24,507 nt of DNA from a virus. A program made the position numbers and the translations under genes. Below the pieces are notes generated by a model. It was not told the DNA's origin. It saw only the letters and a list, made by a program, of their open reading frames with translations, and did no database searches. The stretch lies in IMG/VR virus record IMGVR_UViG_3300006754_006448, positions 1 through 24,507 of that record; one strand, given 5' to 3'. Each line of letters opens with the position of its first letter. Positions within the stretch are counted from its first letter, which is position 1. Of the stretch, positions 6,432 through 14,775 are shown piece after piece.

Positions 6432-8179
6432 TATGGTCCTTGCTCTGGGTATAATTCATATATTGTTATAGAGGAGGTCGCTGCATCGCCGAAAAGGTTT
6501 GAACTACTTTTCGTTCTATTTAGATAAACTGTCCCCCGCTGCTCCGAATTCGATCGGCCCCCTATTCGAAGCTTCCAAGTTTGGCCCAAGGTGTTTGACG
6601 CTGCAGCCGTATACTTTAATCTTAACGTTGCCCCCATATTTTGGCTATAAACATGACCCAGCCAAGCTTTACGCGGAGTGGTTTCGTCGTCCTTGAACAG
6701 GCAAGCCATGATTTCCGTATAGTCTGTAGCTGAAAAACTTAAGTCAATTTCCATAGCCAAAAGGTGACCGGGATTGGTTGGGTAGATAGTGGCAGAAGCA
6801 ACCTCTATGCCCTGTGTACTTGTGGGGGAGTCTGAAAATCTAGATGTCGTTGCATATTCAGTATCCCATTGTGCATACACCCCCTGAATTGCCGCGCCAT
6901 TAGAAAAACCTCGAGGCCCTCTTTCTCCGCTTGGCCCAGTATCGCCCGGAGTGCCCTGAAGCCCCTCTGCGCCGCTGGAAAGAACACTCCAATAATTATC
7001 GTTTACACCAGACGGGGGATTATTCGTATTGTCCGACGCAAGACTAAAATAAGAATTACCACTATTGTAAACACCATCACTGTGATAGTATTTAATAGTT
7101 GGGCTCCACTTCCCGCTCCAGTTCATGCCGACCTCACCCGTTGGTCCCTGAATACCTTGGATACCTTGGACACCTTGAATTCCCTGATCGCCTTGATCGC
7201 CCTGACTACCTTGAATACCCTGTTCCCCCGAAGGCCCCGCTTCGCCCGAAGGCCCCTGAATACCCTGCACGCCCTGAACGCCCTGAATTCCTTGCGGTCC
7301 TGCTGGCCCTGCCCCACCACGACCCATTATGTTTGCAGCAAAATATGTTTTTTTCTTGTCGCCCTCTAAGGTAATTGGTATGCTTGGGTCTGTATTATCA
7401 AGCCTCATATCAAAATAATCTCCGCTAAGACCAGAAACAATTCTCGTTATAGAGGCCTCGTTGGCCGCATAGGAATTATTATCAAAAGGGCAGGACTCAA
7501 TGGTATCGCTACCATTTTTCGTGAGTTCCAAATAATAGAATTGCCAACTACTGGAGTGAATTGTTAATGCAACCTTAGAGTCAATAAGGTAATTACCGTC
7601 ACTCTCTAACTTAAATCTGTAATTTGATGTATCATAATGTTCTTCTTTGTTCCAATCAGTATTGTCAAACTCTATAATAGATGTGGTAGAAGGATCAACA
7701 GTTTGATCGCTTCCATTCATGTGGGCGAAGAATGATGTATTAATACCTGTCTCATATTCTAGACCCTGCCTTTTATGTACCAGCCCATTTTCGTCAATTG
7801 CTAAAAACCCGGTAACGAGGGGGTTGGCGTCCACCCCGCCGACTGTTAAAGAACCCGTTATGTCTACGTCACAATAAAAATTACAATCCGATTGCCTTAT
7901 ATTAAAGCAGCATTTTTCTGTCGAGGAGCTTGTATTTGCTATTTTTACCTTAAGGTCATCATCGTAAATTCTCACATTGGGGACAGTCCCAGTTGCTCGC
8001 CCATCGCTGCCGACCTCGAAAGGTACGGGCATATGGCCGTCGAAAGCATCTACAAACCATAAACTCGTAGCTGAATGCACCCCACTACCGCTTATCGCAA
8101 AGGCACTACCAGTTAAACCCTCTACTGGTTCAAAACCAGAGATGTATATTTTCTCTTCAAATGAAAAATTATTACCCAT
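6431..8179 (-). CDS. Collagen-like tail fibre protein with IPT, carbohydrate-binding-like and head domains
   Basis: The protein has 582 residues and is modular. Residues 10-85 resemble an IPT/TIG domain (IYISGFEPVEGLTGSAFAI). A middle beta-rich region (about 105-286) includes a jelly-roll-like segment. Collagen-like Gly-X-Y repeats occur at 288-350 (21 triplets, mostly GIQ and GVQ) and 403-424 (7 triplets). Between them (352-402) is a small Trp/Tyr module (NWSGKWSPTIKYYHSDGVY, NNPPSG, YWSVLS) resembling CBM5/12 carbohydrate-binding domains. The last 158 residues form a beta-rich head, the likely receptor-contacting part. The start overlaps the upstream gene stop as ATGGGTAA and the stop overlaps the next ATG as TAATG. 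A trimeric fibre is inferred from the collagen repeats. The host ligand is unknown, though the module hints at glycan binding. Confidence 0.8.
   Translation of the reverse strand: MGNNFSFEEKIYISGFEPVEGLTGSAFAISGSGVHSATSLWFVDAFDGHMPVPFEVGSDGRATGTVPNVRIYDDDLKVKIANTSSSTEKCCFNIRQSDCNFYCDVDITGSLTVGGVDANPLVTGFLAIDENGLVHKRQGLEYETGINTSFFAHMNGSDQTVDPSTTSIIEFDNTDWNKEEHYDTSNYRFKLESDGNYLIDSKVALTIHSSSWQFYYLELTKNGSDTIESCPFDNNSYAANEASITRIVSGLSGDYFDMRLDNTDPSIPITLEGDKKKTYFAANIMGRGGAGPAGPQGIQGVQGVQGIQGPSGEAGPSGEQGIQGSQGDQGDQGIQGVQGIQGIQGPTGEVGMNWSGKWSPTIKYYHSDGVYNSGNSYFSLASDNTNNPPSGVNDNYWSVLSSGAEGLQGTPGDTGPSGERGPRGFSNGAAIQGVYAQWDTEYATTSRFSDSPTSTQGIEVASATIYPTNPGHLLAMEIDLSFSATDYTEIMACLFKDDETTPRKAWLGHVYSQNMGATLRLKYTAAASNTLGQTWKLRIGGRSNSEQRGTVYLNRTKSSSNLFGDAATSSITIYELYPEQGP
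6908..6973 (-). repeat. Second collagen-like tract, 7 triplets
   Basis: Residues 403-424 of the fibre read as seven Gly-X-Y triplets (GAE, GLQ, GTP, GDT, GPS, GER, GPR), directly after the carbohydrate-binding-like module and before the C-terminal head. Confidence 0.85.
7130..7318 (-). repeat. Collagen-like Gly-X-Y repeat tract, 21 triplets
   Basis: The tract encodes residues 288-350 of the fibre protein as uninterrupted GXY triplets with GIQ, GVQ, GPS, GEQ and GDQ units. At DNA level it is a degenerate 9-base periodic repeat, which makes recombination or length change likely and also creates long open frames on the opposite strand. Confidence 0.9.
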
Positions 8180-11100
8180 TATAGTTATGATCCATTATTA
8201 AAATTTCCCCAGTAGGTGATCCCCAATCGCATGGGTATATGTCGATTAAATGAACTTGGTCATATATTGGATCACCGTAAAGGTCAGCCAGTCTTATACC
8301 GCTTATAAAATCAGTCACAATACATTCTTTTCCTGCGGCCGCGTCTTGAAATTTTACGCCCGTTGCACCTAAAAAGTTTCTACCAGATATAGTTATTGCG
8401 GTATTTGTACGGCCCTGCTCTGGATATATTCCGGAGACAATTGGTTCTCTTCCACTTATCTCTATCGAGGGCCCCAAAAATACTAAATTTGCCTTGACGC
8501 CGGCTTGAGCAGAGCCCACATAGTCCCTTATAACATTGGGGCTCGTGGTAGTGTTAGGGTACTCAGCACTTGGCAAAAAAGTTGGGGTGTTCTCTGGAAT
8601 TAAATCTTTAGATATTAAAAAGACTTGTCCAGTTCCCGCAAAAGATGAATTAATAACCCCCGTAATTATTGACTGTCCAGTTTTGAGGCTGTCCGGCATG
8701 TCTCCAGTTATGTCAAAAATATTGGAACCATACCCATTAAAATAAGTCCTTTCGCCGCTAGGCACATATGCAGAACTATTTGAAATTATTTCTAGTGTAT
8801 TTTTATTAGTCCTTGAAGATATGCCACTGATTGCGAGCACGGATGCGGCGTTGGTCGCATTTATGCCCGTTAGCCTAAATGTATCTCCTACATAATATTT
8901 GGTTTTTTCTATTCCACTAATTGAGGGAATGGGAACAAAAAATTGATCAGAGACTTTAAATAAATCGTCCCCGCTTACATAAAGATTACCAGCTTGAATT
9001 TCCTTAGGGACAGATATATAAGCACCAGTTTTATTTGTCAAAGTGGTATTAAGCGAACGTACATAATTATTTTCTTCACCAGTAGTGAAGCCTTGGAAAT
9101 AAAAATCTACATTTTCTAAATGAGTTCCAGATATAAGGATATCTTTTCCGTGCTCTCCAGATAATGGATAGCCTAAAAATACAATCCCAGTGTCTATAAT
9201 TTTCAGGATGTCCTCCGAAGTCGAAGACTGTATTATAGATGCTCCTGATTTTTGTGCAACAGAAAACGTTTGGTAGGGGGCTACGCCACTAGGTATCGCT
9301 GTTTCAATTCCGGTTGTATTCACTCCTGTGAAATCACTTACGCCGAGTACATCATAGGTCCTAGATAATGTAATTGAGTCACCTCGATGCCCGCTAAATA
9401 TTATATCTGTTACGTTGTGTAAGCTTTTTCCGGATATAGAAATTACATCCCCATAATGCCCCGACTTTGGACTAAAATCTTGGATAGCAATACTTGGTTC
9501 TTCTACTATCAGTTTTCCTAAATTATCAGATAAGTGATTATAATGATCGCCAGAGTAAACGTGGCTCCAATTTAAACAACTTATATAAACTATATTTGGA
9601 ATGATATTTTCATTTTTCCACTCTACGCCCTTATGGTCTGTTCTTACTTCCGGCGGCAAGGGGCACAAAGGGCCATCTTCAAATACTACTTCTTGTGCAT
9701 ATATATTTTCATAGTAAGTTCTTTCTGACAGCCTTAGGTCTATGCCAGTTACCCCAGTGACATAGTTGAGTTGACTCGTCTTCGAGCTATTCGGCGCATC
9801 AGAATGTCCCCTGATCCAAAGACTTAACGTCTCTCCAGAGGCTATTCCACTAAGGGGAATTTCGTAAGGGGAATATTCTATTTCTTCTACATCAGCCCCC
9901 CAAGTTTGGCTCCAAGTTCTCGCTGGGTTATAGCGCAAGTCTCTGAAATCTATATACCCAGTATGGCCAGAAATTTGGCCCATTCCATTTGAGTGTCCAC
10001 TAGCCAGAACATCTCCAGTTACGCCGACAAATCCAAATTTTAATTCGCCGCTATTACTCCAAGTGTCCACCTCTCCCAAACCGTAAACAGCATCACCCGT
10101 TGTATACCCCTGCGCATTTTTAACGATCGCCCACATCCAAGAGCACCCTCGGCCCTCTAAAACTTCTTTACCAGTTACTTGATAACCACTATATAAAGTA
10201 TTAGTTAGCCGCCCTTTTCTTGCGTGGAACCTTAATTTGTAATGTCCCGACTGCTCTCCGACACTATATGGCTCGATAGGAGTGCCATAAGTACCATGCC
10301 AAGGCTTTGCCACGTCTAAAGTATAAGCCGCCGCATAATAATTGCCATGTTCGTCACGCCCTACCCCAGTTTCCTCGCATGATCCATGCTTGAAGGTACA
10401 AACATTATAAGATAGCTCTTCTGTTCCATATTTACCATATGTATCTGCAGTACTTACACCCCCTCCGGAGCCGTAAATATGAATATCGTTTGTAGTCGCT
10501 TCATTGGGGATAACAAAATCAATACCAGTTTCACTTTCTATAGTAAAATCATTTATTGTCGTTTCCCCTATCGCCATACCAGTGACGCCAACAAATTCTG
10601 AACCAGAGATAATAATATTCTCCCCCCACTCTCCAGTTTTCGGCAAGAACCCGCTTATTCGAGGTTCGTGCAGATATCTTGAAGAGCCGCTTATATCAAT
10701 AATTTTTATTCCATTATTAAGCCGAAGCGTCATTTTATTTGCGCCCGGTTTAATTCCTGTAATTATATTTTTATCTGGCGGGAGAGCCATAAAATCTAAC
10801 TTCCAATTATCTTTGTCTATCCTAGTGTGATTCTTTAATTGGAACTTTAAACTTATACAATAATCTGGTGGTGATGATGGAAAAACGGCAGACAAAACAT
10901 CATTACCGTCTATAAATTGTTCATAATATAAATTTTTTCCAACGATAGAGAATTCAGTATCGTTTTGTATTGTTGTATCTGTGATCCAATTTGAATCGTC
11001 AGTATCTATTTCTGGGTCACTCGCAATCTCTATAGCATTTTTTGCTTTAATGAGATTGCCATCAGAATCGGCCATTACTAAATCATGCTCGCCTTGAAAT

Positions 11101-12632
11101 CCATCAGGGGGGATAAATTGGACTTCTCCCTGTTCGTTTTCAGATTGTGGTTCTTCAATAGTGAATATAGGGCCATGACTATATGGGTCGTAAACACCAT
11201 AGCTAGAGCCTTGGTCCATATTCAAGTCTCTTAGGCTGTAGCCCGGAGAGCCCGTAACCATAAGGTCAATAAATTTCCCCAAGCATGTTGCCTTCACTGC
11301 GAACGCGGTGGGTCCGCCCAAAGCGTCGGACGCTCTCCCGGTGGCAGGCGCAGCACCAACATAATAATCACCAGAAAGACCGGTAGGTTTCCAAACGTTT
11401 AATGAATTTTGAGTTCGCACCTCTACGAACTCCAGAGGACAACAAGGAACAAGGAACTTATCATCGGATGAGCTATACCAATTACCTTCTATATTTTCAT
11501 TTTTTGCGATGCTTACCCTTCCGCTAACAGCCCAATCAGGAACTATTCCGGTTAATAAAGTATCACTTTCTTTTTGAAACCAGCCCGTAGTACCGCTTGG
11601 CTCAAATGTTACTAAAAATCCAGTGGAATCTAGAACTTCAAAATAACCAGTTCCGCCGACGCCAGTATAGAAATGATCATAATAAAATAATTTATCCGGC
11701 GCGCCGCTGGGTATTTCGAAAGACGTATATGCTTCATTCCCAGACCCCGGAGTATCATAAAAAGTCACCCCTGACTTGAACTCTCCAGAATACCAACCAG
11801 AATCTATGTCTCCCCAAGGGCCGTCTGGGATCAAACCTATTCTGAATTGATGCCCCAGATTGCTTGTATCACTTTGATTAAAATAATATGTTTGATTTTT
11901 ATATAATTTTATCGTTGGCGTCTCGTAAAAATTATCACTCCCAGATGAACCGATGCTATAGCTTCTGGAGACAGTCCCCATAAGAAGGTCGATGCCGGTA
12001 AGTGAGCTTTCATTATATTTTATTTCATATTGATTATTAGAATCTGAGAACCCAGACATTAAATCATCAAAGAAATAATTACCCATTAAACCTATACCTT
12101 CTCCAGAGCAACCAGAGGGCGAAGAAAATCCAGTCACTTTTATGTCTGGTATGAATTTATCTTTACTTTCAGCGCTTAATTCGCCCGAAGCTTCGGAAGG
12201 TAATTCTGAATAAACTTTGACCAAACCATATGTATTACCAGAGGGGACCGTTACAGAAACCCCAGTATTAGATTGAACTGAAAAATCCGCCGACAAGCTA
12301 TTCACCTCTACCCCTGTCGTAGCATATAAAGAATTTCCAGATACCGAAAATGATTCTCCGGATATACCAGTTGAAGGATTTAAAGTTTCTATATGGGGCT
12401 TGGGATAAAATTTATTTTCTGTATATCCCGTTATCTCCCTTTCTTCAGAAATGACAGTTAGATACCCAGCTTGGGGGTTGTGAGGGACCGTGGTATTTAA
12501 TAAATCTAATCTAATTTCTTCGTAAGAAGCAGGGACTTCGCCGGAAAATATAACATTACTAATCCTAGACAAGTTATTTCCAGAAATGGAAATAATATCA
12601 CCGACTTGTCCTGTAGTATTTATTATTTTCAT
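8172..12632 (-). CDS. Giant multi-IPT/TIG tail protein with a cupredoxin-like domain
   Basis: The protein has 1486 residues and is built largely from immunoglobulin-like IPT/TIG units, recognised by repeats such as GxxGDxISISGxxL, STGISGESFSVSGNSL, KTGEWGENIIISGSEF, SGHYGDVISISGKSL and QGRTNTAITISGRNF. Clear units start near residues 1, 78, 165, 655, 1045, 1145 and 1395. Residues about 225-335 are a cupredoxin-like domain. Residues about 745-985 have no family I recognise; they may form a lectin-like beta domain (HYKLRFHARKG, LKFGFVGVTGD). No signal peptide is seen. It is joined to the upstream gene by TAATG and to the fibre gene by ATGGGTAA. A string of Ig-like domains fits an extended side fibre or tail-tip spike that contacts the cell surface. 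This role is inferred from architecture and context. Confidence 0.75.
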   Translation of the reverse strand: MKIINTTGQVGDIISISGNNLSRISNVIFSGEVPASYEEIRLDLLNTTVPHNPQAGYLTVISEEREITGYTENKFYPKPHIETLNPSTGISGESFSVSGNSLYATTGVEVNSLSADFSVQSNTGVSVTVPSGNTYGLVKVYSELPSEASGELSAESKDKFIPDIKVTGFSSPSGCSGEGIGLMGNYFFDDLMSGFSDSNNQYEIKYNESSLTGIDLLMGTVSRSYSIGSSGSDNFYETPTIKLYKNQTYYFNQSDTSNLGHQFRIGLIPDGPWGDIDSGWYSGEFKSGVTFYDTPGSGNEAYTSFEIPSGAPDKLFYYDHFYTGVGGTGYFEVLDSTGFLVTFEPSGTTGWFQKESDTLLTGIVPDWAVSGRVSIAKNENIEGNWYSSSDDKFLVPCCPLEFVEVRTQNSLNVWKPTGLSGDYYVGAAPATGRASDALGGPTAFAVKATCLGKFIDLMVTGSPGYSLRDLNMDQGSSYGVYDPYSHGPIFTIEEPQSENEQGEVQFIPPDGFQGEHDLVMADSDGNLIKAKNAIEIASDPEIDTDDSNWITDTTIQNDTEFSIVGKNLYYEQFIDGNDVLSAVFPSSPPDYCISLKFQLKNHTRIDKDNWKLDFMALPPDKNIITGIKPGANKMTLRLNNGIKIIDISGSSRYLHEPRISGFLPKTGEWGENIIISGSEFVGVTGMAIGETTINDFTIESETGIDFVIPNEATTNDIHIYGSGGGVSTADTYGKYGTEELSYNVCTFKHGSCEETGVGRDEHGNYYAAAYTLDVAKPWHGTYGTPIEPYSVGEQSGHYKLRFHARKGRLTNTLYSGYQVTGKEVLEGRGCSWMWAIVKNAQGYTTGDAVYGLGEVDTWSNSGELKFGFVGVTGDVLASGHSNGMGQISGHTGYIDFRDLRYNPARTWSQTWGADVEEIEYSPYEIPLSGIASGETLSLWIRGHSDAPNSSKTSQLNYVTGVTGIDLRLSERTYYENIYAQEVVFEDGPLCPLPPEVRTDHKGVEWKNENIIPNIVYISCLNWSHVYSGDHYNHLSDNLGKLIVEEPSIAIQDFSPKSGHYGDVISISGKSLHNVTDIIFSGHRGDSITLSRTYDVLGVSDFTGVNTTGIETAIPSGVAPYQTFSVAQKSGASIIQSSTSEDILKIIDTGIVFLGYPLSGEHGKDILISGTHLENVDFYFQGFTTGEENNYVRSLNTTLTNKTGAYISVPKEIQAGNLYVSGDDLFKVSDQFFVPIPSISGIEKTKYYVGDTFRLTGINATNAASVLAISGISSRTNKNTLEIISNSSAYVPSGERTYFNGYGSNIFDITGDMPDSLKTGQSIITGVINSSFAGTGQVFLISKDLIPENTPTFLPSAEYPNTTTSPNVIRDYVGSAQAGVKANLVFLGPSIEISGREPIVSGIYPEQGRTNTAITISGRNFLGATGVKFQDAAAGKECIVTDFISGIRLADLYGDPIYDQVHLIDIYPCDWGSPTGEILIMDHNYNG
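11628..11960 (-). other. Cupredoxin-like domain without copper ligands
   Basis: Residues about 225-335 of the giant IPT protein match a cupredoxin-like pattern I associate with marine phage proteins: TPTIKLYKNQTYYFNQSDTS, GHQFR, a TPGSG turn and LFYYDHFYTGVGGTG. In the usual form the last motif is LYYYCxxHxGMG, carrying Cys, His and Met ligands. Here these positions are Asp, Tyr and Val, so a type 1 copper site should be absent and the fold is probably structural. Confidence 0.6.
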
Positions 12633-13651
12633 TATAGCCCAGAGTCTCCCACTGTTATATCCATAGAGCTATCTTTACCACCATAAGTGGTCAGATATAT
12701 TCTTTGTAATCCCGGCATTGTATCATCGGCCAAAGTTCCGCTGACTTTGTTGGCGCCAAACACGGTAATTTCTTGTACAGTCCTGTCGCCAACCTGTATC
12801 GCTGTTGTATTTAGTAAGTTCGAACCATGAAGCTCAAACCCCTCCCCGCCAAGCGCCATAGCGTTTCCTGTCGTTGTCACAGATGTAAGGCTGGGTTTTT
12901 CATCTATGAAATTCTGAGAAATACTTAATTGAGAGTTCATTATCGCTCCAGCCTGTGCAGATATAAACCTAGATTCTAAAGGTCCCGACACGCTATACTT
13001 TTCTGCGACACCAGTATCATTATTTATATTTAGCGCAGCCTGAGTTTCCTGACCTTCGAACGGTAAATTTCCGCTTATGCCGCAAGTATTTATCTCCATA
13101 TTGGATTGTTTTTTTATAAACCTTATTTCTGATGGGGTAGAATCTCCAGCACAATATAATGGTGTTATCTCAGAATTAAACCCGTATCTCATGCTTTGTA
13201 TTTCGTCTTCCCCGATACCGCTTTTATTTATTGTGACGTCGGTAAAAGTTAAAATTTTGTTGCTTGGTAATTTTTCTGTAGTCGGGGCAAATTCCCCACT
13301 TAGATTACCGAAAAAATCTATCGTCGCACGAACCAGAACTGGTTGAAATGGTACGCCGTTAATGCTGTGGCTAGTTAAGTAACCGCCATTAAAATAAATG
13401 CCGCCCAAACTACCCGTTAAAGCAGTCTTCTCGTTCACTATGAATGGCTTAAGCGGGTCTGATCCGGTGATGTAATAGGAAATAGAAAACGTACCCCTAG
13501 ACCCGTCAGTGGCCTTACTGAAAAAGCTACTCCTCTCCTCCGATAGATAAACTGGAGAAAGGCTGGTCTTCGAGGAGAGGTCTACACTTTTCGCAAAAAA
13601 TGTATTTCCATTAATTGTTGCCTTAGCATTACTGTAGCTCGTGTATGACAT
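12632..13651 (-). CDS. Putative tail structural protein, tube-like, with C-terminal IPT domain
   Basis: The protein has 339 residues. Residues 1-125 and 130-250 look like two related beta-rich domains. The first contains a pattern recalling tail-tube proteins: SISYYITGSDPLKPFI, GGIYFNGGYLTSHSI and VRATIDFFGNLSGEF. Residues 252-337 form an IPT/TIG domain (GNAMALGGEGFELHGSNLL). Two tube-like domains plus an Ig-like C-terminus resembles the layout of the T5 major tail protein pb6, but the similarity is by eye only. AAAGG lies four bases before the ATG region as a Shine-Dalgarno. The stop overlaps the next ATG (TAATG). Placement in the fibre operon also allows an adaptor that anchors the IPT protein to the tail tip. 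Confidence 0.45.
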   Translation of the reverse strand: MSYTSYSNAKATINGNTFFAKSVDLSSKTSLSPVYLSEERSSFFSKATDGSRGTFSISYYITGSDPLKPFIVNEKTALTGSLGGIYFNGGYLTSHSINGVPFQPVLVRATIDFFGNLSGEFAPTTEKLPSNKILTFTDVTINKSGIGEDEIQSMRYGFNSEITPLYCAGDSTPSEIRFIKKQSNMEINTCGISGNLPFEGQETQAALNINNDTGVAEKYSVSGPLESRFISAQAGAIMNSQLSISQNFIDEKPSLTSVTTTGNAMALGGEGFELHGSNLLNTTAIQVGDRTVQEITVFGANKVSGTLADDTMPGLQRIYLTTYGGKDSSMDITVGDSGL

Positions 13652-13679
13652 TCAGCCTTTTACCTTTTACCATACATAT

Positions 13680-14669
13680 TTACACCTTCGAATCATCATC
13701 CGGAACTGGAGATAGATTTTCTTGGTATAGTTTTTCTTGGATTTCTGATATGGAGATCAAATCGTCGTCTTCTGTCACTTCTCTGGCTACAAATCCGTCC
13801 GGAATATCAAGAAATTGGCGAAGGTCAATTTTATCTAAATCAAAGTTTCCCGACGGGTTGTTTGGCGGCGTGCCCTCGGTTTCAAATGGAGCTAGTAATT
13901 CATTATCTTTTAAAAATTTTTTAAAACTGGCCCACTCATCGAAACGATCCTGTTTTTCTCGAGGCTTTGAGGTTGTTCCCACCCTTGCATTATAGTGGGC
14001 CGCCACTATATCGTCTACGGGGGCTGCCAGAAACTTACATTTTACTAATTCCCTCCAAAGGAGTAAATCTTCATGTATATCTCTCTCTTCGTAAAACAGT
14101 TCTCCATCTGGGGGTATCATATTCTTATGCATGAGCGTAGCCCAAGGCCCGAAGGTTAATTGCTCTAAACTTTTGCTTGCCCCCTTATCAATTCGCTGGG
14201 TTGAATGATTGTATTCCCATGACCCAACCAGAAGAGGGGAATAAGTCTTTTGCGCGACCTGAAATAGGCCCTTAGCCCTGCCCACGCCCATCAAGTCATC
14301 GGCATCATGCAGCAATATAGATTGATATTCGTCAAAAAATTTTAATGATTTTTTAATTGCTTTATTTTTAGCCGTAGCCACGTTCTTAGCTTTGTCGAAG
14401 GCGAGTATTTCGAAATGGTCAGCACGGCTTTTTTCTCTATATTTTTTTGCTACAGCCAGCGTGCCATCTACACTATAATCATCAGCAAAAACCATAGTCC
14501 ATTTTGTTCCGCGCATTGCTGACTCAATACTTTCAAAATTTTTTGGCAAGAAATCTTCCTCATTGCGAGCAGACATGATAACTAAAAAACCGTTATCTTG
14601 CGAAGTACCCCAATCAACACGCTTGTTTACTTTTTTAAAAAAGTCTTGTCTTTCTTCGATGGTTCTCAT
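13680..14669 (-). CDS. Family 2 glycosyltransferase in the tail-fibre operon
   Basis: The 329-residue protein has a GT-A fold, GT2-like. The N-terminal part has VIMSARNEEDFLPKN (30-44), the first nucleotide-binding acidic pair in FADDYSVDGT (61-70), and the metal-binding DXD-type motif HDADD (121-125). ERDIHEDLLLWREL (195-208) contains the ED pair (E200, D201) common near the catalytic base of GT2 enzymes. The C-terminal 60 residues are acidic and not part of the core. No membrane segment is seen, so it is soluble. It is the first gene of the minus-strand operon, 28 bases upstream of the tail protein gene. The probable role is glycosylation of a virion protein such as the fibres made by the same operon; modification of host surface sugars is an alternative. 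Confidence 0.75.
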   Translation of the reverse strand: MRTIEERQDFFKKVNKRVDWGTSQDNGFLVIMSARNEEDFLPKNFESIESAMRGTKWTMVFADDYSVDGTLAVAKKYREKSRADHFEILAFDKAKNVATAKNKAIKKSLKFFDEYQSILLHDADDLMGVGRAKGLFQVAQKTYSPLLVGSWEYNHSTQRIDKGASKSLEQLTFGPWATLMHKNMIPPDGELFYEERDIHEDLLLWRELVKCKFLAAPVDDIVAAHYNARVGTTSKPREKQDRFDEWASFKKFLKDNELLAPFETEGTPPNNPSGNFDLDKIDLRQFLDIPDGFVAREVTEDDDLISISEIQEKLYQENLSPVPDDDSKV

Positions 14670-14775
14670 AGCTTATAAATTCTCTATAATACTAGAAAAA
14701 TCAGCGTTTAAATCTATAATTTTTGGAAAATAGAACCCATAAAATCAGTGTAACGGTATATAAGGAAAAAGGATT
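14670..14775. promoter_or_regulatory. Divergent intergenic region with probable promoters
   Basis: This is the only non-coding stretch over 100 bases and it separates the divergent GT2 and M-homologue genes. It is very AT-rich. TCTATAAT occurs twice, 30 bases apart (14683-14690 and 14713-14720), giving two perfect plus-strand TATAAT boxes without a good -35. AAAATCAG occurs at 14697-14704 and 14741-14748. TATAAATT at 14674-14681 is close to a T4-like late promoter. Two Shine-Dalgarno-like runs (AAGGA 14762-14766, AAGG 14769-14772) precede the ATG at 14776. Which boxes are used cannot be decided from sequence. Confidence 0.45.

Noticed and set aside
6869-7374. Long plus-strand open frames opposite the fibre gene
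   Set aside because: They arise from the GXY repeat periodicity read on the other strand, with unnatural composition and no start context.
14674-14681. T4-type late promoter TATAAATA upstream of the M homologue
   Set aside because: It matches 7 of 8 bases but lies about 95 bases before the ATG in a region of general AT richness; not enough to call as a separate feature.
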